Shown: positions 57,464 through 64,000 of the stretch, one piece after another
Position numbering within the stretch: position 1 is the stretch's first letter
How the letters are laid out: each line of letters starts with the position of its first letter
Source: Myxococcota bacterium
GTDB lineage: Bacteria; Myxococcota; XYA12-FULL-58-9; JALHOP01
Assembly (NCBI GenBank): GCA_022842935.1
Contig: JALHOP010000008.1
Coordinates: forward strand, 62,001-126,000
Reading direction: 5' to 3'
Length of the DNA stretch: 64,000 nt
Made by a program: the position numbers and the translations under genes
Notes under the pieces: model-generated
Seen by the model: only the letters and a program-made list of their open reading frames with translations
Databases searched by the model: none
Told to the model about the DNA's origin: nothing

Positions 57464-59931
57464 TGCCTCTTCAGACGCTCGATACGCTCGAGGAGAGATT
57501 CACTCGACAAGCGTGCGCCAACGCGTTCGACGAGGAGCGGCAAGGCGAGCGGCGTCGGTCTGCGCGGCATCACAACGAGCTTCTTGGCTTTGCTCAACCG
57601 GCGCAGGGTATCCACGAGCCGCGACTCCTCGAAGTGCTGCTCCATGACCTCACGCCGCGCTTGCGCGAGCAAGAGGTTCTCCGGGTCGTATCGCGCGAAA
57701 ACATCGTAGATGAGCGCGCCGCTCGCCTGAAGCTGGCCCGCCGTCTTCTGACGCCCGGGATAGCCTTGCACGATGAGCCCCGCGACGCGCGCGATGTCAC
57801 GGAACTGGCGCCTCGCGAGCTCGCCGACATTGACGCTCTCGAGAGCGTCCTCGCCGACGCGCTCGGGAGAGAACAGTGTCTCATCGAGCTCGCTCGCGAA
57901 CTGAAAGCTGTCGTGGGTGAGTAGCTCGAAGCCATAGTCGTTCACGGAGATCGCGAAGGTTGCCTTGTGTCGACGCGACAGACGCAACGCGACGATCGCC
58001 GCGAGCCCCTCGTGAACGAGCCGACCCTCGAAGGGGAAGACGAAGAGATGGTGGCCGTCGCGCGTGGTCGTGCTCTCGATGAGTACCTCGTCCAGCGCTG
58101 GCAACGCGGATAGGCGCATTTGCACTTCGAGCACCGGCCAAACCGCCTCCATCTCGGTCCAAGGCCTCTCGCCTCGCTTGGCGGCGTCGAGCATGCGCCG
58201 CACCGCCTGCGAGAGCTGCGCCGACCATGGGAGGCGACCGCCGAGCCAGCGCGGAGTCACGGTTGCCGGACGCGACGCGGCACGCACGTAGGCCGTCATG
58301 TCGCGAAGCTTCAACACCTCGAGATCTTTTCCGCCGAAGCGAAAGACCTCACCCGTCTTGAGCTTGGAAAGAAACTGCTCTTCGACAGAACCAAGAGCCT
58401 TGCCGGTCATCGTCTTGATCACGAACGACGTGTCACTCGCGATGGTCCCGATGTTCATGCGGTGCATGCGAGCGACCTTGTCGTCACGCGCGAGGTAGCG
58501 ACCATCACGAGCGACGAGCCTCTTGTATTCTGGATACGCCTGCAGGGTCTTTCCGCCGTCAGCGGCAAGCTCGATTGTCCAGTCGAGCTCCGCGCGGGTG
58601 AGGTCAGCGTAGGCGACCGTCGTGCGCAGCTCATCGAGTAGCTCGTCGGCGGCAAAGCCACCACCGAGCGCGCAGGTCACGAGGTGTTGAACCAACACAT
58701 CGAGGGGTTTGTGCAAAGGTGTGCGTCGCTCGATCTCACCGCGCGCCATCGCATCGCGCGCTGCGGCGATCTCGATCAGCTCGAAGGCGTGCGTCGGTGC
58801 GCAGCTCAGCACCGCCTTCTCTCCTGGTCGGTGGGCAGAGCGCCCCGCCCTTTGCAGAAGACGAGCCACGCTCTTGACCGAGCCGAGCTGCACCACCTCT
58901 TGGACCGGCCCGAAGTCGACACCGAGGTCCAGGGACGCCGTGCAGACGACCGCGCGCACCGCCCCGCTCTTCAACCCTTGTTCGACGCGCTCGCGCTCGT
59001 CGCGGTCGAGTGAGCCGTGATGAACAGCGAGGGCATTGCCCCAGTCCGGCAGCGCCGAAGCGAGGGCGTCGTACCAGCGTTCGGCCTGTGAGCGCGTGTT
59101 TGTGAACACCAGCGTCGAGCGCGAACGCTTGAGCACCTCGACGACCCGCCCGACCATCGCTAGACCAAGATGTCCAGCCCAAGGAAACGCGTCGACCGAG
59201 TCGGGCAGCAACGTGTTGAGCTCGAGATCGCGGGTGGCGCCGCTGCGCACCACCACGGGTTTGCTACCCAGTCCGCAGGCCGTGCGCGCGGCTTCGTCAA
59301 GGTTCGCGATGGTCGCGGAGAGCGCCCATGTCCGCGAATGCGGAGCAAGCTTACGCAGTCGCGCCAGGGCAAGCTCGGTTTGCGTGCCACGCTTGGTTCC
59401 CATGAGCTCGTGCCATTCGTCGACAATGACGCAGCGAAGCGACGCGAAGCGCTCGGCGGCGAGCGCATGTGTGAGAAAGAGTGAAAGCGACTCTGGGGTC
59501 GTGACTAGCACGCTCGGTAGGCGACTGCGTTGTTTGGCGCGCGTTGCCTGCGTCGTGTCCCCCGTGCGCGTCTCGACGAGGAACGGCAAACCGAGCTCGG
59601 TCACCGGTGCCAGGAAGGCAAGCTCGACGTCGCGCGACACCGCGCGTAACGGGCTGACATACAAGACGGTGATGCCACTCGCGGGTTGGTCGATGAGCTC
59701 GGCTAAGGGACCCAGAAAAGCGGCGTAGGTTTTGCCCGCGCCGGTCGCGACGTTGACGAGTCCCGAGGAGCCGGCAGCGTAAGCGTCCCAGGTGGCGCGC
59801 TGGAAGTCATGGGGCAGCCAACCGCGTGCAGCGAACCAGGCTTCGATGCGCGCGCGCCCCGCTCCGGATTGACTCCCGGTCGAGTTCCCGAGGACATTTC
59901 GCCCGCCTTTACGCATCGAGGGTTCTTGCAT
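57448..59931 (-). CDS. Ligase-associated DEXH-box helicase (Lhr-like)
   Basis: 827 residues from ATG 59931; ATG 59916 or an even shorter start is possible. Helicase core: Walker A NVATGAGKTYAAFL, motif Ia LYVSPLRAVSRDVELAFL, motif II VDEWHELMGTKRGTQTEL, motif III LSATIANLDEA and motif VI QRAGRSAHRPGE, then Lhr-specific winged-helix and C-terminal regions. Lhr-type helicases unwind DNA or RNA-DNA during repair; with the ligase, exonuclease and PdeM it forms the ligase-associated damage response. Overlaps pdeM by 16 nt. Its 5' end lies beside the divergent small ORF at 59930. Confidence 0.94.
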   Translation of the reverse strand: MQEPSMRKGGRNVLGNSTGSQSGAGRARIEAWFAARGWLPHDFQRATWDAYAAGSSGLVNVATGAGKTYAAFLGPLAELIDQPASGITVLYVSPLRAVSRDVELAFLAPVTELGLPFLVETRTGDTTQATRAKQRSRLPSVLVTTPESLSLFLTHALAAERFASLRCVIVDEWHELMGTKRGTQTELALARLRKLAPHSRTWALSATIANLDEAARTACGLGSKPVVVRSGATRDLELNTLLPDSVDAFPWAGHLGLAMVGRVVEVLKRSRSTLVFTNTRSQAERWYDALASALPDWGNALAVHHGSLDRDERERVEQGLKSGAVRAVVCTASLDLGVDFGPVQEVVQLGSVKSVARLLQRAGRSAHRPGEKAVLSCAPTHAFELIEIAAARDAMARGEIERRTPLHKPLDVLVQHLVTCALGGGFAADELLDELRTTVAYADLTRAELDWTIELAADGGKTLQAYPEYKRLVARDGRYLARDDKVARMHRMNIGTIASDTSFVIKTMTGKALGSVEEQFLSKLKTGEVFRFGGKDLEVLKLRDMTAYVRAASRPATVTPRWLGGRLPWSAQLSQAVRRMLDAAKRGERPWTEMEAVWPVLEVQMRLSALPALDEVLIESTTTRDGHHLFVFPFEGRLVHEGLAAIVALRLSRRHKATFAISVNDYGFELLTHDSFQFASELDETLFSPERVGEDALESVNVGELARRQFRDIARVAGLIVQGYPGRQKTAGQLQASGALIYDVFARYDPENLLLAQARREVMEQHFEESRLVDTLRRLSKAKKLVVMPRRPTPLALPLLVERVGARLSSESLLERIERLKRQWQTA

Positions 59932-60034
59932 GGGTCTCGCTGAGCGTCGTCGCATCACCACCATCAGAGGTCAGCACGCGCCACGCTTTCAGAAAGAAGA
60001 CGACCTGCGCAAGACGCTCGAGGACGTGCTGTAA
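59930..60034 (+). CDS. Possible small protein, 34 residues
   Basis: An ATG at 59930 opens a short frame beginning MGLAERRRITTI and ending EDDLRKTLEDVL, with charged helical composition. It ends 3 nt before the next gene (60038), suggesting coupling. However the start shares its CATG with the helicase start on the other strand and I cannot support it beyond composition and spacing. If real, the helicase may begin further inside. Confidence 0.35.
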   Translation: MGLAERRRITTIRGQHAPRFQKEDDLRKTLEDVL

Positions 60035-60037
60035 GTC

Positions 60038-60721
60038 ATGCGCGACGAGCACAAGCGTCTGCGGGCGTTGCCGGCTCGCCCTACCGACGAGGTCTTAGCC
60101 GCACTGGCGTCCGTTTCAGCGGATGCGGGCAAGAGCAGTGAGGGCCTGCCGGTCGTGACGCTGCATCTCGCTAGCGGGCGCGACCTCACCGGCTGTGTCG
60201 TCGCGCTCGGGGACCGACGCGGCACGACGGTCGTCGTCATGCAGACGGGCAGCAGTGGCCGTCACGACGCCGGCAGCGATGCGACGTACGTGGCGCTGGG
60301 GTCCATCGCCGCGGTGACGGTACACGACGCCGCGAGCATCGCGGAGGCGCTCGCGGGAGGCGCCCTGCACACAAACGAGCCGCCGCCAACCCGCCTTGCC
60401 GCGCGTCGCAGCGTCCTCGAGGATAGCGGCCGTCTTTCGAACGCGCTCGGCACGCAGATTGTTTACCGTGTCGATATCGACGGCACAGCCGACGGGGAAC
60501 CGATGCGCTCGCTCACCGAGGCCTCCCGTCGCACCTGCAGTGTCTTGATCGCTGTCGCCGGCGACGACATGGGTAGGCAGGCGCTCGCGCAGGTCCGCGA
60601 AGTCGCGGTCGAGGTTGGCGGCATCGCCAACGCCCGTCGCAACGGAGGTACCCTACTCGTCACCGCTGACAACCGTGTCGATCCCGCCGAGCTCCTCAAA
60701 GTGATCGAAGCCGCGCTCTGA
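60038..60721 (+). CDS. Hypothetical protein with possible Sm-like N-terminal region
   Basis: 227 residues, ATG 60038. No family recognised with confidence. Residues about 40-100 show alternating beta strands, VVTLHLASGRDLTGCVVAL followed by RRGTTVVVMQ and YVALGSIAAVTVHD, reminiscent of an Sm-like RNA-binding fold. The C-terminal half (about 150-227) contains PMRSLTEASRRTCSVLIAV and looks alpha-beta. It is on the opposite strand to the ligase and helicase genes that flank it, and faces the membrane-protein gene at its 3' end (16 nt between stops). Role unknown; the gene splits the repair cluster. Confidence 0.75.
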   Translation: MRDEHKRLRALPARPTDEVLAALASVSADAGKSSEGLPVVTLHLASGRDLTGCVVALGDRRGTTVVVMQTGSSGRHDAGSDATYVALGSIAAVTVHDAASIAEALAGGALHTNEPPPTRLAARRSVLEDSGRLSNALGTQIVYRVDIDGTADGEPMRSLTEASRRTCSVLIAVAGDDMGRQALAQVREVAVEVGGIANARRNGGTLLVTADNRVDPAELLKVIEAAL

Positions 60722-60736
60722 CGCGCGGGGTCGGCA

Positions 60737-61549
60737 TCAAGCGCGCGGTTTCGCGCCCGCCTTGTCGAGGAAGATGTCGGCATAGATGGGATAAAGCGCC
60801 GCGATGAACGCGGGGCCGGCGACGAGAAGGCCCAAACCAAGTGGGATCATCGCCACGACGATCACGACGAAGGCACCAACGCCGTAGAGCAAGAAAGGCA
60901 CGAAGTTCTTCAAACAAGCGTTGAAGCTCTGTTGCATCGCCTCGACGGCGCCGAGGTTGTTGAACATGACGAGCGGGGGCGCAAACCAAGCCGCCATCAT
61001 CACGGGCACGAAGAGCAAAAGCACGACGAGATAGGCGAGCACCATCTTGCCGACGAAGTCTGCCGGGGGCTCGCCGCCTCCGGCCGTGATGGCGCCAAAC
61101 AGCGCCGGCCCGCCGGCCAATACGAACCCGATCCCCAGGATGACGATGCTCGCCACGAGGACGAGCCCGCCGACCGCCAAGAGCTGAGCCGTGCGCCTGC
61201 GAAACCCATCGAATACGACGCCAACCGGAAACTTACCGGTCCGCGCCTGGGCCTCGCCAGCAGCGAAGAAGCCGCCCAAGATGATGGGGTTCATGAACGG
61301 CGACGCGATGACCATTAGAATGTTCAAGAGCGGGATGACCGCCCCGAGAATCAGCGCGCCATAGAGCGCGAGGATGCCGAGGAACCACGGGCCTGGCGCC
61401 GCGAAGAGCTGGCGAAAGCCCATCTTGATCCACTCGATGCCCTGCCCCGCGTCGACCTGTTTGCCGTTAGGGACGAAGGTTCCCCCCAATTGCTCCTGGG
61501 GTTGGGCGAGTGTGGCGGCGGGGGTGGCATACGGATTGGTGTCGGTCAT
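60737..61549 (-). CDS. Multi-pass membrane protein (BPSS1780-like)
   Basis: 270 residues from ATG 61549 (MTDTNPYATPAATLAQ). About five or six hydrophobic helices can be seen: FLGILALYGALILGAVIPLL, LNILMVIASPFMNPIILG, LLAVGGLVLVASIVILGIG, LAYLVVLLLFVPVMMAAW, and FVVIVVAMIPLGLGLLVAGP. The N-terminal 30 residues are soluble and contain NPYATP, seen in related families. It resembles BPSS1780-family proteins of unknown function. It lies 33 nt after the ligase gene on the same strand, so it may be cotranscribed with exonuclease and ligase. Confidence 0.82.
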   Translation of the reverse strand: MTDTNPYATPAATLAQPQEQLGGTFVPNGKQVDAGQGIEWIKMGFRQLFAAPGPWFLGILALYGALILGAVIPLLNILMVIASPFMNPIILGGFFAAGEAQARTGKFPVGVVFDGFRRRTAQLLAVGGLVLVASIVILGIGFVLAGGPALFGAITAGGGEPPADFVGKMVLAYLVVLLLFVPVMMAAWFAPPLVMFNNLGAVEAMQQSFNACLKNFVPFLLYGVGAFVVIVVAMIPLGLGLLVAGPAFIAALYPIYADIFLDKAGAKPRA

Positions 61550-61582
61550 GGCGCACGAAAATTCCACGACCACGAGTTGATT

Positions 61583-63169
61583 TCAACGAACTTCGCCGAG
61601 GAACGCCCGCAGCCGGTCTAGTGTATCGGCCTCGGCTGCCACCTTGTCGGTTCGCCAGCGCGCGATCCGCGGAAAGCGCAGCGCGAGACCCGCCTTGTGT
61701 CGACCGGACGGTTGAATCGCTTCGAAGTGCAGCTCGAATACTTGGACCGGCTCGACGGCCCGCACCGGCCCGAACTTCTCGGTGGTATGGGCGCGAATCC
61801 AACGGTCGAGCTCGGCGATCTCGGCATCGGTGAGGCCGCTGTACGCTTTAGCGACAGTGGTGAGTGCTTCTCCTTGCCAAACAGCGAAGGTGTAGTCGGT
61901 GTAGAGACCAGAGCGCTTGCCACTCCCGGGTTGCGCGTAGGTGAGGACCGCATCGATGCTGTAGGGGTCGATCTTCCATTTCCACCAGTCGCCTCGCTTA
62001 CGGCCAGCCCGGTAGGGAGAGCTCTTGCGTTTGAGCATGAGGCCTTCGACGCCGAGCGTCCGAGCCTCTTCGCGGCGGATGGCAAGCTCCGACCAGGTCG
62101 ATGCGCCGATCAACTCGGACGCTGGGAACATGGGCGAGGCTGCCTCGAGGCGCGCGCGGCGGTCGCTCAAGGGTTGCTCGCGGATATCGGCGCCGTTCAG
62201 CTCGAGCACGTCGTAGACCATGAAAACGACCGGTGCGTGGGCGAGCACGCTGGGCGTGAGCTTGTTGCGACCAATACGCTGCTGCAGCACAGCAAAGGGC
62301 AACGGTCGGCCGTCACGAAAAGCGAGAATCTCGCCGTCGAGTACCGTGCCGTCGCCTAACGCTAGGCCCCGCGAGACAACCTCGGGAAACCTGTCGCTCA
62401 CCAGCTCTTCACCCCGAGACCACAGATAGACGACTCCTCCGCGCTTCACGAGCTGGGCGCGAATACCGTCCCACTTCCACTCGGCCTGCCATTCAGCAGG
62501 GTCGCCGAGGACACCGACGGCGGTCTCGAGGGGCGATGCCAAATAGAACGGATACGGTCGTGACGCGTCGATGTCGCTGCCATCGGCGCGCAGCAAACGC
62601 GCCACGAGATCTGGCGTCGGGTCCCAAGCACCCATCAGCCGATGCGCAATTGCGGCTGGCGGCAGATCGGCGACCTTGGCGAGCGCGCGGGTCACGAGCG
62701 TCTGCGAAACACCTACGCGCAACGCTCCCGTCAGGAGCTTGTTGAAGATGAAGAGCTCGCGACCGCTCAGCTCACTCCACCAGCTGCTGACAGCCTCTCG
62801 TTGCGCCTCTCGCGTCATGCCACCGAGCGTGAGAATCCGCTCGGTGAGCCAGCGGTGGAGCGGTAGGTCGCTCGCTCGCCGCTCGCGACTCTGGTCGTCG
62901 AGCAGGAGCGATACCGTCTCGGCGAGGTCTCCAACGCGCGCGTAAGACTCCTCGATGAGCCAACCCGGTAGACCGGTCGCCTCGCCAACCCACCCGGCGA
63001 GCTGCCGTACGCTCATCAGACGCGTGAGCCGCCGGCCAGTCAGGAAGAACAACACCCATGCCGCATCTGCCGGCTCGGCCACGGAAAAGTACTCCACCAT
63101 CGCTTCAACTTTCGCGTTCGTCGAGGTGGTGCGGTCGAGACGCTCATAGAGCTCGGCGAAGGCTCTCAA
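61583..63169 (-). CDS. ATP-dependent DNA ligase (LigB/ligase-associated type)
   Basis: 528 residues. The start is TTG 63169 (MRAFAELYERLDRTTSTN aligns with the usual family start) and it overlaps the exonuclease stop (TTGA). DNA-binding domain (about 1-200), adenylation domain with catalytic Lys232 in EWKWDGIRAQ (motif I K-x-D-G-x-R), then LDGEILAF, YDVLELNG, EGLMLKRKSSPY and WWKWKIDP (motifs III to V), and an OB-fold to the end. It seals nicks with ATP; of the type found next to MBL exonuclease, Lhr-type helicase and PdeM genes. Not the NAD-dependent replicative ligase. Confidence 0.94.
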   Translation of the reverse strand: MRAFAELYERLDRTTSTNAKVEAMVEYFSVAEPADAAWVLFFLTGRRLTRLMSVRQLAGWVGEATGLPGWLIEESYARVGDLAETVSLLLDDQSRERRASDLPLHRWLTERILTLGGMTREAQREAVSSWWSELSGRELFIFNKLLTGALRVGVSQTLVTRALAKVADLPPAAIAHRLMGAWDPTPDLVARLLRADGSDIDASRPYPFYLASPLETAVGVLGDPAEWQAEWKWDGIRAQLVKRGGVVYLWSRGEELVSDRFPEVVSRGLALGDGTVLDGEILAFRDGRPLPFAVLQQRIGRNKLTPSVLAHAPVVFMVYDVLELNGADIREQPLSDRRARLEAASPMFPASELIGASTWSELAIRREEARTLGVEGLMLKRKSSPYRAGRKRGDWWKWKIDPYSIDAVLTYAQPGSGKRSGLYTDYTFAVWQGEALTTVAKAYSGLTDAEIAELDRWIRAHTTEKFGPVRAVEPVQVFELHFEAIQPSGRHKAGLALRFPRIARWRTDKVAAEADTLDRLRAFLGEVR

Positions 63170-64000
63170 GTGGCCTCCCCTTCGTCGTCGTTCTCCGAAA
63201 ACTCGGTGCTAAGGACGTCGGCGCTAAGCCCAGCCTCTCGACATGCACGCGCAAGGACATCTTTGTATCCATGTGTCGCAAGGACGCGCTGCGCGCCACA
63301 CTCCGCGATGGTGGTCAGCAAACCGTTCCAGTCGGCGTGGTCCGACAGCGAGAAGCCCCGATCGAAGCCCTGACGCCTGCGATTGCCGCGCACGCGCATC
63401 CATCCAGAGGCGAACGCGGTCTCATAGTCGCCGAAGCGGCGCAGCCACGTACTTCCATAGGCGCCTGGCGGAGCAAGGACGAGCTCGCCCGCGAACCGCC
63501 GACCCTTTTCGGCATTGGTGACCTTCAACGTCGGCAAGAGCGCAACGCCAGCCGCGCGATACGCCTCGACGAGCGGCTCCAGCGCGCCGTGCACGTAGAC
63601 CGGCCGGTCGACCAGCCGCGCCAGCTCTCCGAGGATGCGTTGCGCTTTACCGAGCGCATAGCAAAAGAGGACACAGGCGTGGCCTCGCCGGACGCCTTCG
63701 TCCCACCAGGCGAGAATCTCCCGTGCGGTCACCTCGCCGGGCGCCCAGCTGTAAATGGGGAGCGCAAAGGTCGCCTCGGTGATCAGAACGTCACACGGCA
63801 CGACCTCGAACGGTGCACAGGTCGGATCATCGCCTCGCTTGTAGTCGCCGGTGCAGACCCAGACCTCGCGTCCGTCGCTCACGCGGACCTGCGAGGAGCC
63901 AAGCACATGGCCGGCCGGATGAAACGACACCGTCACGTCACCAACACGCAGCGCATCACCTGACCGTACCGTGGCAATGTTCGCCGCCTCGCCCACCCGC
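63166..64000 (-). CDS. Ligase-associated MBL-fold exonuclease, C-terminal part (5' end outside window)
   Basis: At least 277 residues; the start lies beyond the window edge (the GTG near 63996 is internal). A beta-CASP metallo-beta-lactamase fold is evident: FHPAGHVLGSSQVRV, VCTGDYKRGDDP, LITEATFALPIYSW, and the late motif SLSDHADWNGLL (Asp-His pair). This family is the exonuclease partner of the ligase-associated DNA-damage set. Its stop overlaps the ligase start (TTGA), so the two are coupled. Confidence 0.92.
   Translation of the reverse strand, partial: RVGEAANIATVRSGDALRVGDVTVSFHPAGHVLGSSQVRVSDGREVWVCTGDYKRGDDPTCAPFEVVPCDVLITEATFALPIYSWAPGEVTAREILAWWDEGVRRGHACVLFCYALGKAQRILGELARLVDRPVYVHGALEPLVEAYRAAGVALLPTLKVTNAEKGRRFAGELVLAPPGAYGSTWLRRFGDYETAFASGWMRVRGNRRRQGFDRGFSLSDHADWNGLLTTIAECGAQRVLATHGYKDVLARACREAGLSADVLSTEFSENDDEGEAT

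Overview
The window is high-GC, gene-dense bacterial DNA with no rRNA or tRNA gene that I could recognise. Gene content suggests a myxobacterium-like organism (Myxococcota, formerly Deltaproteobacteria): TamB/Omp85 envelope genes, a class III cyclase with a membrane anchor, many small lipoproteins, a DksA-like factor that has lost most zinc cysteines, a ligase-associated DNA-damage gene set and several Ala/Pro/Ser-rich linkers. This taxonomic placement is an inference from content, not from a marker gene. Nearly all long antisense reading frames are shadows of high-GC codon usage and were left out.

Layout. 1-5.7 kb: 3' part of tamB coupled to a seven-POTRA Omp85 protein. 5.6-10.4 kb: LysR regulator divergent from a DoxX-like membrane protein, a THUMP-type RNA methyltransferase, a CHAD-CYTH protein and an EAL phosphodiesterase. 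10.6-20 kb: the most unusual block, four tandem M4 (thermolysin-family) metallopeptidases without Sec signal peptides, followed by an ATP-grasp enzyme and a heptamer repeat array. 20-30.2 kb: dksA-like gene, inositol-3-phosphate synthase, class I ribonucleotide reductase alpha (with an odd Ala/Ser/Thr-rich C-terminal linker) and beta, separated by a CheD-like deamidase, an SH3 lipoprotein and an O-methyltransferase. 30.4-38.8 kb: rpmB-rpmG, mutS2 divergent from sod, the corA-DUF4412-bcp operon, and tex. 39-45.6 kb: a degenerate sigma-54-activator-like protein coupled to a NarL-type response regulator, divergent from ahpC-ahpD; a class III cyclase; an outer-membrane barrel protein; a zinc-ribbon protein. 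45.6-51.4 kb: rrf2-sufBCD-sufT, divergent from an ETHE1-like persulfide dioxygenase. 51.4-64 kb: serC, an AttH/ABC exporter set, and the ligase-associated DNA-damage genes (exonuclease, ATP-dependent ligase, DEXH helicase, PdeM).

How genes work together. Stop/start overlaps of 1-4 nt (TGATG, ATGA, GTGA, TTGA) couple tamB with the Omp85 gene, corA with the DUF4412 gene, the activator-like gene with the response regulator, ahpC with ahpD, the suf genes, exonuclease with ligase, and pdeM with the ABC ATPase. Oxidative-stress functions are dense (Fe/Mn SOD, Prx Q, AhpC/AhpD, Suf Fe-S assembly, persulfide dioxygenase). The best candidate for an undescribed system is the M4 array plus ATP-grasp gene: four paralogs with disordered-looking N-termini, conserved propeptide and catalytic domains, and a short tail after the catalytic domain that always ends in a small residue, Leu, Val/Leu, then Ala/Gly/Ser.
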